The translations under genes were made by a program, and so were the position numbers. A stretch of DNA of 64,000 nt from Zygaena filipendulae (Eukaryota > Arthropoda > Insecta > Lepidoptera > Zygaenidae), in contig OU015653.1 in the NCBI GenBank assembly GCA_907165275.2, positions 9,950,001 through 10,014,000 of the forward strand, in the 5' to 3' direction. Under the pieces are notes generated by a model. It searched no databases. It saw only the letters and a program-made list of their open reading frames with translations, and was not told the origin of the DNA. This document shows positions 11,993-23,954 of the stretch, piece by piece (position 1 is the first letter of the stretch; the number at the start of each line of letters is the position of its first letter).

Positions 11993-12185
11993 AACCGACT
12001 GCACTCAGATTTGTTTGATTACTTAATTTTAAGTAGGAATTCATTGTTATTTAACTAATTAAGTTAAATTTAGTTGAATGCCAACTAACATTAATTTAAT
12101 GGACGTCTCTATGGGCGGCATGTTTGTTTTTAAAATCTTTACTTAAAATTAAGTAATCATTAAAACGACTCTGAGTGCGGCTGTA
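11993..12185. mobile_element. MITE with long terminal inverted repeats, copy 1
   Basis: The left end GCACTCAG...GATTACTTAATTTTAAGTA and the right end TACTTAAAATTAAGTAATCA...GACTCTGAGTGCGGC are inverted repeats of about 40 bases. The centre contains AACTAACATTAATTTAATGG. The element at 44,402-44,660 has the same ends and centre. There is no coding sequence, so it is a non-autonomous DNA-transposon type. Confidence 0.8.
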
Positions 12186-12189
12186 AGTC

Positions 12190-13570
12190 CCGAAGCTAAC
12201 TCCTACAGAAGTAGCATCACTAAAATCAAATTTTGTTTGTAAAATTTTAGTCACCGTTGGAAAGGAAAATCATTATGCATTTTCCTAATCTACACCTACT
12301 ATAAAGGTAAAGTTAGTAAACTTGGACGTAGGAGATAATCTTTGGAAATACTGAACTAACTCTAAAAACTATCACTAATTAGAAGATATATTTTGACTTT
12401 TGAGTAAAATAGGATACCTACTTTTATCCCAGTGCAATGAGTTCCCGAGAGAATTGCAAAATTGAAGGGGAAACGTATAGTAAAAAACAAAATTTTAACC
12501 ACAGGCATACCTACATATTTGTATTTGATTGCAAAATTATTTTTGTGTTTTATTTATCAGCAATACCTATGATGAAAATAAATTTGATTTGATAATTCTA
12601 ACATATTGTTTTTTTCAGTCGTTACAATGCAACAATAAATAAGGAAATTCCATTCATTTATCGATGACATTAGAATACAAAGTAATTTTGGCTAATTAGA
12701 CAATCGTTCAGACAACAATTTATATGCAACTTCAGCTATTAAAACTTCAATAAGTGATAAAATACAATTCATTACTTCTCATTAAATATTTAAAATAGTC
12801 CAATATATGCTGTCCGAATAATGACTTTATTAGAAAAATATACGATTATGAAAATTATACCTAAAATACAACATGCAAAAGTATTTCTCAAAATGTGCAG
12901 ATAACTCCATCAATAAATATAGAGAAAACTACATCTTAAAAACTATTTTAAAAAAACAATGACAGATTTTTACTGTCACCTTCACCTACAACTGTTTTTC
13001 GGCGTTTTGAAACCGATGAAAGGCCTTTATCGCAAAACCAGAGTTTTATCAGTGCGAGCCTTGTTTTGTGTCAGCTATAAATTGTTTAAATATGCAATAA
13101 TTCTTTGCTTCTTGAGATGTGGTTCCGATAAGTGTTTATTAGAACACGGGTGGTAGAAACTCGTGCGATATCGATAAAAAAACAGGTGAACAGTAAAAAA
13201 GTTGCCGACTTTTTTGTATAAGTAAGCTTTTTTTGTTGTTTTCGGCAAATTCTAAAAAGTGCACCCAAAACTACAAGCTTGTTATCGATGTTTGTTTAGT
13301 CAATAACAAGCGATCGTGAAGATGTAAATCAGTCGCTGGAATAAACTCACAGGTTCAAAAGTAAACTGAAGTTATATATAAAGGTACAATAATTTATTAT
13401 TACTTATAAGTACCAGAAAACTTTGTACGACCAACAATGTCCTTACGAAGTGTGTCCTTAAAAAATCTGGTCTTGGTGGATAGTCAAGTTCACCAACTTA
13501 ATTATACGTTCCTATATTTGAAGAGTACCTACCTATGAGGCTATGGATATTAATAAACTAGACAAGCTAA
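12190..13570. other. gene-free stretch
   Basis: AT-rich and with no recognised repeat apart from short simple runs. The stretch at 13,090-13,320 is somewhat richer in GC with no credible coding frame. Confidence 0.5.
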
Positions 13571-13574
13571 TTAT

Positions 13575-13790
13575 AAGAGAGCAGGAGTTTGATTCCCGGC
13601 TTATTGATTACAAAATTTCCTATGATGCAAAATTATGAACTGTTTATGATTAGATGCAATTCGAAAGCGTGCATATGAAGTCTACAATACTCTACTGGGC
13701 CCGTTTGAAGGACTCTTACCCACACACCTTCAGCAATAGGTTAGGCCTGTGCAGTGGGGACGTTAAAAAAGCTGATTGCTAAAGCAAACA
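13575..13790 (+). repeat. decayed retroelement or SINE fragment
   Basis: It contains GAGTTTGATTCCCGG, a B-box-like sequence, at about 13,587. Then AATAGGTTAGGCCTGTGCAG and TGGGGACGTTAAAAAAGCTG resemble the 3' parts of common lepidopteran retroelements. It is old and interrupted. Confidence 0.45.
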
Positions 13791-13961
13791 CACATAAATA
13801 AATAAATATACCTAATTTTGTTTTTGGAATGTTGGATTTGAATTAAATACTTGTCTCTTTGACTTGTCTCTGTTACGGCCCACTCGCAGAGTACCTATAA
13901 TAATCGGTGAATTAATTCCGAAGTAGTCATGCACTGATCGCATATTGTTGGTATTTGCATA

Positions 13962-14249
13962 ATGGATTGGCGGTTGACTGCGGCGTGTGTGGCACACTTC
14001 TGCATCGAGCTATTTACGTTCATGTGTCAGGATTCAAGTAAATTATATAGTTTTTTGTACACTCGTTATGAATGCATACATGATACAGCCAAAAGCAATA
14101 CTAAAAGTTTCGATTGTGAACATTATCACGATTTAAGGATATTAAATTATTCTGCTAATAGAAGTTTTGGTGACTTCATCTCAAAATCATTAAAATTAGA
14201 TATTAACCATCCAATAAAAGGTAAGAGTTCATCGAATTTTCAGATTTAA
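13962..14249 (+). CDS. uncertain open frame, possible first exon of an unknown secreted protein
   Basis: A 95-codon frame starts with MDWRLTAACVAHFCIELFTF, a short hydrophobic start that could act as a signal peptide. It then turns polar, with five cysteines overall. A good donor, AAAAG/GTAAGAG, lies at 14,219-14,227, so translation might leave the frame there. No domain is recognised, no downstream exon was found, and frames of this length also occur by chance here. Treat it as a hypothesis only. Confidence 0.15.
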   Translation: MDWRLTAACVAHFCIELFTFMCQDSSKLYSFLYTRYECIHDTAKSNTKSFDCEHYHDLRILNYSANRSFGDFISKSLKLDINHPIKGKSSSNFQI

Positions 14250-14389
14250 TGTTATGAAAGTTAATGCTTGACGATGAGCTTATTTTTTGTGATTTTAAAT
14301 GTACCTATGTACCTATTGGTTTTATTTCTCAGTTAATAAAAACGGTGTGTACACACGTTGGGTAAAATATAGGAGTGTGTAATTGGAAT

Positions 14390-14640
14390 CATCTTTACCT
14401 ATCGCTTTAATTGCACATCTGCACGCCAGAACGATTCGGTAAATGATTACGAGTTGTGAATGAATTACGATATCGATATCCAAAGCGGTAAATTAACGAT
14501 GCAAATCGACGCGTCGCGGCGATATTTATGAGATAAAATTTGTCTCCCAATGGTGGAGCGTCTCATTACACTCGCCGACAAAGGCCAGCAACATTCTTCA
14601 CATCACTTATACCTCCAGTGTGAGTATTGCGAATAGCGAT
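14390..14640. other. unique GC-richer island, possible regulatory DNA
   Basis: No repeat family matches this block. It contains dense AT/GC mixed motifs such as GATATCGATATC and ACGATGCAAATCGACGCG. It lies about 12 kb upstream of the asense gene in otherwise repeat-rich desert, which is the pattern expected of an enhancer. No function can be assigned. Confidence 0.25.
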
Positions 14641-14675
14641 TTTTTTTAAGCAAATCACATCTATCTATGTATCTA

Positions 14676-14931
14676 TACTATAATAAAAGAGTAGAATCTG
14701 CGATTCTGTACATTGAATATTTTTACCTGAAATTGAGAGGTGATAAAAGAAGAGTAACCAAGCCCAAAAAAAAAAGTTTTTAAAATTCTTTTTTGTCTGT
14801 CTGTCTGCTCGCGATAATCTCCGCATCTACTGAACGGGTACGTTTTAAAAGAGTGAAAAGATCTAACGTCATTACTGTCATTGCAAGGGTCGAAAATTCA
14901 CGCGGGTGAAACCGCGGGCACCAGCTAGTTT
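14676..14931 (-). repeat. hairpin repeat, long CTGTCTGT variant, second copy
   Basis: It shares AGTAGAATCTGCGATTCTGT, TGTCTGTCTGTCTGC and the end CGCGGGTGAAACCGCGGGC...GCTAGT with the copy at 8872-9150. It is somewhat shorter internally. Confidence 0.8.
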
Positions 14932-15440
14932 AACATAAAAATTACAGAAGAAACTTACAAAGTCATTGTACCTACATTGGTACCTACTGCCTACTAGGTA
15001 TTCGGATATTTAGCTCTCCAAGACGGTGTAGCATTAAATATGTAAATTATTTTTGTTTTGAATTAGGTATTTTGCCTCGAGCTAGGCTATATTATATCTG
15101 CGTTAGGCTCTATGAATAATGAAAACCTCTATAAAAAGCTTACTTAATTATACCTACTGATTGAAATTTAAATATCTTCCCCGTTAACAATACGTACCTA
15201 ATTATACCTATTAATAAATATATACAAATTTTCTCAGATAATGCAAAAAAACAACAAATAAAACAACGCCTAAATTGAAGCCAAATCCAGCCAAATCGCA
15301 TTTTATCACAAATGTGAGCTTAATACAGCGGCTACTTCATTAACGGAGGCTTTAAAAAAATCTTAATATACCTAAGTGCCTCCCCCGAAAAAAAAAACAC
15401 ATTTAATTAGATAAAAAATCCCGATAAATAAATCGGGAGT
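14932..15440. other. gene-free AT-rich stretch
   Basis: No gene, RNA or named repeat was found, only AT-rich sequence with frequent TACCTA words typical of this genome. Confidence 0.5.
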
Positions 15441-15680
15441 GGCAAAAATTTAAAGCGACTTGACGATAACGGCGCCGACGACGGCAATATTTCCCAGCGC
15501 GAGCAAACTGGTGTAACATATGCACTTATGAAGTGCAGTTGAGACGTCTATCAATTTCGGTGCGATTGCGACAGTGAGCCAGCCAGGGACGCGTCCGTCA
15601 GGATCGACACGTGCTCTTAATATTCAGCACGCAGGCAGAGGCTCAGTTGGCCGCCCGTCCACTCCTACTCCCTAATTAAA
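15440..15680. other. unique GC-richer island
   Basis: It contains GATAACGGCGCCGACGACGG and GCGATTGCGACAGTGAGCC and matches no repeat in the window. It is richer in GC than the flanks and has no long frame. It may be regulatory. Not assignable further. Confidence 0.25.
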
Positions 15681-15809
15681 GTGATGAGGCTGAAGCACTC
15701 CAGGGCTTTTCATTTTTAATGTTGACATTATAATATTAAGTGGGACGTGTCATTCCTTTCGTCTTTATCTCTTTTATCACCGACTGCTTCTTCTTCTTTT
15801 TTTGTTTAT

Positions 15810-16268
15810 AGGGTTCCGTACCTAAGGATTAAACAGGACCCTATTAGTAAGACTTCGCTGTCCATCCGTCCGTCCGTCTGTACGTCTGTCACAGGGCTGT
15901 ATCTCATGAACCGTGATAGTTAGACAGTTGAAATTTTCACAGATGATGTATTTCTGTTGCCGTTATAACAACAAATACTAAAAAATGGAGTAAAATGAAT
16001 ATTTAAGGGGGCTCCCATACAACGAACGTGATTTTTTTGGTTGTTTTTGCTCGATATTAACAGGCAGGGCAACAGGTCGACGCTTGAAATAGTCACAGAA
16101 TTTTTAGTAATGTATTCACTTTCAAAATAAATAATTAAATAAAAAAAAAAAAAACAAATATTTAAGGGGGGCTCTCATACAACAGACGTGATTTTTTTTG
16201 CCGTTTTTATAGATAATGGTACGAAACCCTTCGTGCGCGAGTCCGACTCGCACTTGGCCGGTTTTATT
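15810..16268 (+). mobile_element. GGTTCCGTACC...ACTCGCACTTGGCCGG lepidopteran repeat, full-length
   Basis: It starts AGGGTTCCGTACCTAAGG, carries a CCGTCCGTCCGTCTGTACG microsatellite-like tract and two AATATTTAAGGGGG/CTCATACAA blocks, and ends with GCGAGTCCGACTCGCACTTG and GCCGGTTTT. I recognise both ends from many lepidopteran genomes. It is non-coding. Minus-strand relatives lie at 46,795-47,190 and, as a fragment, at 42,115-42,262. Confidence 0.8.
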
Positions 16269-16369
16269 TGCTTCTGTTACTTCACGTGCATTTATGTTTA
16301 TTCAAGTATGTTATATGTATGATTGTAGAAAAAAGAAACATGGTAATTGGTAGTTTGATTGAGACTTCA

Positions 16370-16990
16370 GCGCTTGTTTGGTTTGTTCCCTGCGGCGTGG
16401 TCGCGCGTCGTGTCGTGCGGCGCGCGCCTGCACCGGCCGCGGCCCAACCGCCCTTAATTGTTAATTTGAGACAACGGGACCTCACTTCGTAATTAATCGT
16501 TTCAACGTAAGCGCTTACGTTCATTGAATAATAAATTGTTCCATCAACGAAGTAGGTAGGTACTTTTATGTTATTAGTCTTAAACGAGCGCGATATAAAA
16601 CTTTTGGACATTGTCATGAGTGAATGAGTGAAAATAATACACGATGAGTGAACATTGTTAGGACACGTTTAGTTTCAAAGTTTTATTGTAGAAGAATAAA
16701 TACTTAAGCTCTCTAATGTATGGGTGCTGAGGTCAGTTTAAAGTGAATTCTCTGGAACGAGGCGCACCACTAAATAAAACCGACTTACGAGCACCGCGGT
16801 GTGGTGGCGGTATGCCATTGTAGAAGTTCGATGGCAACACTTTATTGGCTAATTTCATTCAATTAAATTGTTCTCGTTGCGCGCCGCGCCGGCACCCAGC
16901 ACCGCTCGGTCTCGTTTTAACGCCTCGGAAATTATTGCATCGTCGTCGAACGCGATTTACTTCCAGTAACGTAGCCTTAATAGATAAAGT
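16370..16990. other. GC-rich islands, candidate cis-regulatory DNA
   Basis: Two unique GC/CpG-rich patches at about 16,385-16,460 (GTCGTGCGGCGCGCGCCTGC) and 16,735-16,985 (GTTGCGCGCCGCGCCGGCAC, GCACCGCGGTGTGGTGGCGG) stand out sharply from the AT-rich surroundings. Short frames open through them because of the base composition. I see no protein family. They could be promoter- or enhancer-like DNA of the achaete-scute region. Confidence 0.25.
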
Positions 16991-19859
16991 GATATTTTTT
17001 AAATCTCCTGCGTTTATATTTGATTAAATCACTAGAGTACTTATTTTACTTTATAAGTATTTTGGATTTGTTTTCCAATCTACAAATCCCAATTAATAGG
17101 TTATATTATAAATGCAATTGTAAGTTTGTTTTTTGGTAAGTTACGCTTTCATGTCGAATGTGTGATCATCATGAATTTATGCATACCTACTACACGTTGT
17201 TAGGAGTACAGAAAAGGACATAAGGTACCTATATCTATAGGTATTTGATGAATAAATTTTCGAATAGGTATAGGTACCAAAATTTTTCAGACCATAAATA
17301 TATTCGTCGGATAAATTTCATTTGACTGTTAAAAGAGAACAAAACCATAATTATTTTTCTATTAATGACCTATTATACCCCGCAGTCAGCTCTCAAATCT
17401 ATAAACTTTGTAATTTTAAAATTTTAAATATCTATACTATCATCGTCTCCGAAAGAACTACCGACCGATTGAGTTAATGCAAAGGGTTGAAAATGAATTT
17501 AATATGGTAATTCGGGATAATATGACAAAGCGGGTGGTGGCTCCCAAACAGTGAACAGTTCGTCAGTCACATGCTGTGAATCCACTATAAGACATTTCAT
17601 CGCAATACTGTCGAGAGGACAAAATTATTATACCCTTTTGTTAATGCCCTTATAAAAAAAATCTCGCCCAGCACCGCTAGTGTCATGCTGACAGCACATT
17701 TTACAAATCCTCCCTTGGTCATAGAACTCATTTTAGTCGAAATATGTATGCGCATCGCTGATAACATCGAGTCTGATTATGAACGTTGACAAAATGACAA
17801 AAGAATCCTTTTTATTATCTTGGAATTACTGGCAATTAATCGGGGTGACATTAAACATTTTTACGAGTTACTTTTATTAGGTACCAACTGTTTATGATTT
17901 TATAATGTATTAAATAAAATTAATAGTTAAGTAAATTAAATTAGTAATTTTTATAGTTTCAATAAAATTAAACACCACCTTCCAAGGATTCCTTTTTACA
18001 TCCTATAAATTTATTCTCTTATTTAACGTAGGGTAAAATGCTCCGAAACCCTGGTATTTGCACATAAACGCAAAATGGTCTCAAATATTAAGTAGGTAGG
18101 TATCCATCTACTATTTTCTGTATATATAAATTACGCGTCGCGTTTTTCTGCCCCAGAGATCTCAATTCTACGAGCAATGCAATGTACATATTATACTTAC
18201 CTACATTTGTTTTGCAATTGTTATAGTTTCGTGGTTACTTTAGGCATTTCAAAAACAAACTTTACTTTCTAAACCACGTAAATAACATTAATTTTCAATA
18301 TGAGACTATAGTTCGTTTTTATTTATTTTTTGAACCTGAGGCGCAAAAAAAAATTTAATCTCAAAGATCAAAATGGAAACAGATCGGCACTATTGCAGGG
18401 ACCGATTTCGCAACCATAAATACAAGCGGATCTTGCAATCTAGCCAATAAACACGAGAAAAAACAAATAAAAATTATATTTAATAGCCTCGTGAGAACTG
18501 TCGCCCACCACCCACTGAGGGAAGATTCATAAAATATTTTAATTGCGGCGCTAAAAAGGTCCCCAAAATTTTTATGCCGTAAATCAATGTGGTGTCCACG
18601 GTAGTCTTAGAAGAGCTACCTATACTTTTTTTCTTTTAAATATTTGTGGAATGATTGAAAAGTAAAAAATCCATCAATTTTAATTGCTATGACGTCCTTT
18701 ATTAAATTAGGTAAGTGTACCTACCTATCTAGCTTATTACCTGCTCGTTTTTACGGACGAAGTTACTATGGCGGCGCGAGCTTTATTTCTATTACCTACT
18801 GTTGTTCAAAGTTTCGTGACTTTTTATGGAAAAGGATTTTTTAGACATCTTCGAAACTTTGATAGCAATATCACCACTGAATCGTGAAACTGAATGCAAC
18901 GGATAGGAATCGATTACGATCGCTGCCTACGCAACGTCAGCCCGATATATTTGCTTCTGGAAATATTATTTTCTTTTTCTACACTACTACGACTGATGAA
19001 CAGATAAATTTCATAATTTTTGCTATGCTACCTTTTACCTTAGAATTAAAAAAAATCTACACGAAATAATGACGTAGGCCATTAAAATTGTAGCGGCATT
19101 ATATATTTAGAATTAACTCATTCAAATTTTTTGCTATACTATATTATTTGTGTAGATACTAATTTTGTGCCGTCAAGACGGAAGCCTCATTCCGCCAAGG
19201 GTCGAAAGTCATTCTAAATCCATCATTCATCCGCAACGAGACGTTTATACTAAAAACGAAAATATCCGACTCAATAAACGAGTAGATGTTTGTTTTTCTA
19301 ACAGGAAATCTATTTAGTATGATTGTAAAAAGTTATGGTGAGTAAAAAACAAAAAAAGGAACCTTGTGGGTGGCTTCTGATGACAGTTTAAGTATTGTAA
19401 CTGGATATTCGGGTCCACTAGTTTGTTTTTCTTGTGCACGCCTCAAATTGTTTAAAGACAGTGAGTTGATGATATCATTTCGCTAAGCATCCCTTGTGAA
19501 ACATTTTCGGCCGCCATCGTTGGTAGACGTTGTAGACGGAAGCGACCTCTCCCACAGCCACTTAACAGTTAATTCGGACTCTTCCGTTATTTCTCAAATT
19601 ACACCAACTATGCACAGTATTTTAGTGATTTTAAGTAATTATAACAGGTATCATTAACGAATCAACTTATCTGAACTCTCATTTGATTATTTTTTTACTG
19701 AACCCACCACGAAACTAATGGTGTACCACATTGATATAGTAGTAAATCAATGGTGTACCATCTAACTTTAAAAGGTATTTTGATAATGATTCTTTATAAT
19801 AACACGAGAAAAATACGCAAATGTTTCCAGAAGATTAAAATCGAAGTACTCTAGTATAT
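16991..19859. other. gene-free stretch
   Basis: About 2.9 kb of AT-rich DNA with no supported gene or recognised mobile element. Short frames such as 18,884-19,069 look random. Confidence 0.5.
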
Positions 19860-20025
19860 CTATAAGTACTTTTTTATGAATCGGATAATATTACTACTGA
19901 ACCGATTCGAAAAAAAATGCTTATCAAAAGCTACACTTATCCTTGAGTAATATAGTATGTTATTTCGAGTTCCCAAAGGAATTTCGAAAATCACGCAAGT
20001 GAAGCCGCGGTCACCAACTAGTCTC
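19860..20025 (-). repeat. CCGCGG-hairpin repeat, diverged minus copy
   Basis: It contains ACTGAACCGATTCGAAAAA and ATCCTTGAGTAATATAG, and ends GTGAAGCCGCGGTCACCAAC plus TAGT. It is an old, diverged member. Confidence 0.6.
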
Positions 20026-21145
20026 AAATAAAACGAGTAAATTTTGCTTTGTGATCGATCAGAAGATCGAGGGTTGCTTATCCATGTGTGTGTGAAACTG
20101 CTATAGAGATATAAGGTCACGTGGCAAATCCTCGTTTCTACCCCTAATGATATCACTCGTTTCTGTCTGACGAACTGGATGACTATCAGGCGTAAAAGAG
20201 ACAGAAGAAGCTTGAATGTGTGAGTAGCGGCGCGAGCTCAAACATCTGCTGGCTCTCTTATTTTTTTGGTCGGTTACGTTTGGATCGTAATAATAATATT
20301 GCGTTTTGGTTAGATTGAACTTTAGATTAAAATTAATTTCTAATTTCATTTATTAGAATATTACTAGGTAGATTTAGGTACCTAATTCAGATCATAATGG
20401 AAATGAAGGAAATGAATCAATAGCACCTAATTTAAATAGACTATACCTTATAATTGAACCTAATTGACCATTAAAAAAAAACATTATTTTTCCAATAATT
20501 TTCTCATTAATTCTGTATGGATTAACGCAAAAAATCTGTCAATATCATATGAGGGATCTAACTCTACATAGTTATGAAAAACTCCCGGCGAATTAAGTAG
20601 GTATCTATGTACATATTATATTAAGTAGATATTATAGTTATTAATTATAGAATATTGGTAGATATCTACCAACTTTCACATAAACCAGGCAGGTATTAAA
20701 CGTTATATTGTCAATATTTAATTACTTTGGTTTTAGAGACGCTATTAGCTTCGTGAATATATTAAGTTACATAATTTATCATAAAGTCATAATATTGTAA
20801 CTTTATTGAAGTCAGTAATGGGTCAAGTTCAAATAAAATTATTTGACTTTGACTTGTCTTTTTTACAAACTGCTGACAGTAGTATAATTCAGAGGATAGA
20901 AAATGTATTGTGATTCGTTTATTCGTATAAATCGATAGAAATCGGTTGGCTGACAAGTCACAGTTCAAACTTAACCTAATCTGGGACCTCGAGGTGCACA
21001 CGAATACAAAGGAATGAACGGTATTTTCTTTCCTCGGTCGGTTCATAAACGGAGGAATTCCACGACTTACCTGCGACATACTACCGTCACAGATAATATA
21101 ATACTATACTAGTACTTCCGTTTTTATATGCTTTATGTATCTAAC

Positions 21146-21645
21146 TAGCTGTGCCCCGCGGTGTCACCCGCGCTAATTTCGGAGCTCTCGCGGGAATTCC
21201 GGGATAAAAAGTACTCTATGTCCTTCTCTGTACCCTTGACAACGTGCATGCCAAATTTCGTCCAAATCCCTTCAGCTGTTTTTGCGTGATTGAGTAAACG
21301 TATGCGAGGATAAGAGCTTGAAAGCGCATTTTCATCCGACTTGCTTCAAATTTATCGTCACTGCTCAGCTACTATGTGTCCTAGCGTTATGTTATATAGC
21401 CTATAACCTGCCCAGGAGTATGGGGACAATCGTACTAAGTTTGGTTAAAATCCCTTCAACATTTTTTGACCGACTCACCGACCGACCGTTTTTTGAATAC
21501 AGACAGACAGACAGACAGACAAAAAATTTACTGATTGCATTTTTGGCATCAGTATCGACCACCATTCATCCTCCAATATTAATTTTGAATATATATTCAA
21601 TGTACAGAATTGACCTCTCTACAGTTTTATTATAAGTATAGAAGA
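21146..21645 (+). repeat. composite 500-bp hairpin-repeat variant, copy 1
   Basis: It starts TAGCTGTGCCCCGCGG like the common repeat. After GCGTGATTGAGTAAACG it switches to a different distal module containing GCGAGGATAAGAGCTTG, ATAGCCTATAACCTGCCCAG, a (CAGA)n tract near 21,502-21,522, and a TTTATTATAAGTATAGAAGA end. The same composite recurs at 23,955-24,440. Confidence 0.85.
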
Positions 21646-21825
21646 AAAGATTTGACTTTTTGTTTGTTTGTTTATTTGTTTGTTGCGATTTAACTGAAAA
21701 AGAACTGGACCGATTTCAAAAATTCTTTCACCATTACAGTGCTACGTTAAAGGCTATATTGTAACCCGGAATTCCCGTGGGAATTCAGAAACTACCGCGT
21801 GTGAAACCGCAGGGAACAGCTAGTA
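21646..21825 (-). repeat. CCGCGG-hairpin repeat, minus copy abutting the composite
   Basis: It starts GATTTGACTTTTTGTTTGTT and ends CGCGTGTGAAACCGCAGGGA plus CAGCTAGTA. It begins exactly where the composite copy ends and in the opposite orientation, so the two form an inverted pair. Confidence 0.75.
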
Positions 21826-22434
21826 TTACCTACAAATAAAAATATTTATATTCAGAAAAACGGAGACTTCAGCTAGTTGAATAAAAAGTAAGTACTTGTA
21901 AACATTTTCAAAGTCTGAATTAAAATTTTTAAATGTAACGGTTTCGCTGTTGAGTTCGAGAGACCAACTTACTGTACGTTTAAACAACTTGAGCACCCAC
22001 AAAAGAACTTACTTGTTCTTGCACCAGTTCAAAATATAGCTAGCAATAATTTAAATGTCAATCCATCAAAACAATACACTCCTTAACCACTAGAAGAAGA
22101 GAATAAAATTGAATGATACTTTTCTTGACGAGATGCAAAAGTATTTTTGTAAGCAGGTATAAGTAATAAGAAGTTGGCAAGGAGCTCATTGAAAACGAAT
22201 GCAGCTCATTCGGCGGTCCCAAACGAAGGGGCAAGTTGTAGGTCTCACGTCTGCAGTGAAACAATGAATTTGTAAAGAGTATTATGTCTGGACCACAACC
22301 TGATGAATGAAAGCACATTTTACGAATTATTTTTTTGACGATCAATGTGGCAATGGCCAGTACAAAGCACATCTTTGAGGTATAAGACCGGAAATTTCTC
22401 CTGATAATATGTGAGAAAAAACATTAGTATCATT

Positions 22435-22600
22435 ACCTACATATTATAAAACAAAGTCCTCCGCCGCATCTGTCTCTATGTCAATTCGTGATAAACCCAA
22501 AAACTACTAAACAGATTTTGATGGAGTTTTCACCAATAAATAGGCTGATTAAGTTAACGTTTTAGTACTTGCTTTGTAAACTTAACGATGAGGTTTTATA
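22435..22600 (-). repeat. distal part of a hairpin-type repeat
   Basis: CATATTATAAAACAAAGTCC, ATCTGTCTC and CTACTAAACAGATTTTGATG match the distal part of the copy at 56,795-56,985. The CCGCGG end is missing. Confidence 0.5.
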
Positions 22601-23954
22601 TTTAAAATAAATTTCGATCTCGTCTGTTATAATTCTCAAGTAATCCGGATATTAAGTTCTTTAGAATTCCCCCCTTGCGTTCGTTGAATGCGTTGAATGC
22701 CTGGTCTAGCCGTCTAGATGCAGTCAAGCCACCCGCTGTCGCGCCTTTGTCGCGTTGACCTTAGCTTATTTCAAGTTGAAGGTTCTCTTTTATTCCATTT
22801 CTAATGAAAAAATATATCCCGTCTGGGTCAGGGAAGCCCTGAATAGCCTAGCTATTTCAAGGCGACCTGTATTGAGATAGGTTATAGCATTTGAAAGTCA
22901 CAGAGCGATCTATTCAAAACACAGCTGTTTGATGACGGAGCTCATTGTTATGTAATAATATGTAGATACATGAAAACATAATGATTATTATATTAGTTGG
23001 CCATGTGATTCAAACACCTGAATGCTTTTTAAGCCCTTTTTTCAGTTCATCATCATAAAGAACTGATATTGTTGCTGCGAAACCGTTTTTATTTTGTAAC
23101 TTTCAAAGATACAATAGGTTGGTTTGTTAGTTATGACCCCTTTGAATTCGACAATTATGAAATTACTAATATGTAGTCTGTACTTCCTATAAACGTAGGT
23201 AGTGGATATTTCGTGCTTAAAAGAATTTTGATAGTTTAAACGCTAGAATGACGAATCAAAAAATCAATTGTGAATATTAGAAGAATTGCAATCATGGCAC
23301 GTAGTAACGTAAACTATGTATTTAAAAATATATTGAAGCGAACTGCGAAATGGTATATTCTAAAACAATAGGGTTACTTTACAATGTTTTGACAGCTTAA
23401 GTAAAATTATAATAGGTGCCTAGTACACGATTTTAAAAATCCTTCGCATCCGATATGGTGCACCTTCCCCCTTATAGCATTATTACCATATGGTCAGGTT
23501 ATATTTAGCTCAGAATCACGTAGTATGCACCATACTGGAGATGCGGAGGAACCCACATGTTCGCAACATGGCAAGCCTCACCTTACTGAGCCGATTGGCG
23601 GAGAAAAAAGTGACATCTTGAATTACAGGATACGACTCGAATATTAGGAACACAGCGCTTAAATAGCACTTCTTTGCGAGCCTAATCCGTAAAGCAGTGT
23701 TCGATTTCTTGGGTTTTAATGACGTATTCGGCTCAAATACTTAAGACATCTTGAAGCGCTTTATCGACACGTTTTAATATTTTTTTGCTAGATTAAACAG
23801 TTTTGATAACTGAAACTTAAATTTAACAAATAAAAAAATTACTTATAATAAAATATATTATTTAGGTGCCTTTAATATGAATCATGCGGCCATGATTGAA
23901 GATAATATTGCTATAAAATCTAATGAGGCGTTTCAAAAGAAGTTTATTATGATA
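22601..23954. other. gene-free stretch
   Basis: No gene was found. A unique patch near 22,680-22,860 (CTGGTCTAGCCGTCTAGATG, GTCAGGGAAGCCCTGAATAG) is richer in GC. An imperfect hairpin at 23,440-23,550 is listed separately. Confidence 0.5.
23440..23550. repeat. imperfect hairpin, ~24-bp stem
   Basis: TCCTTCGCATCCGATATGGT plus GCA (23,440-23,462) pairs with TGCACCATACTGGAGATGCG plus GAGGA (23,526-23,550), with small bulges and a 63-base loop. It could be a structured RNA, a microRNA-like precursor or a decayed MITE. The sequence alone does not decide. Confidence 0.4.
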
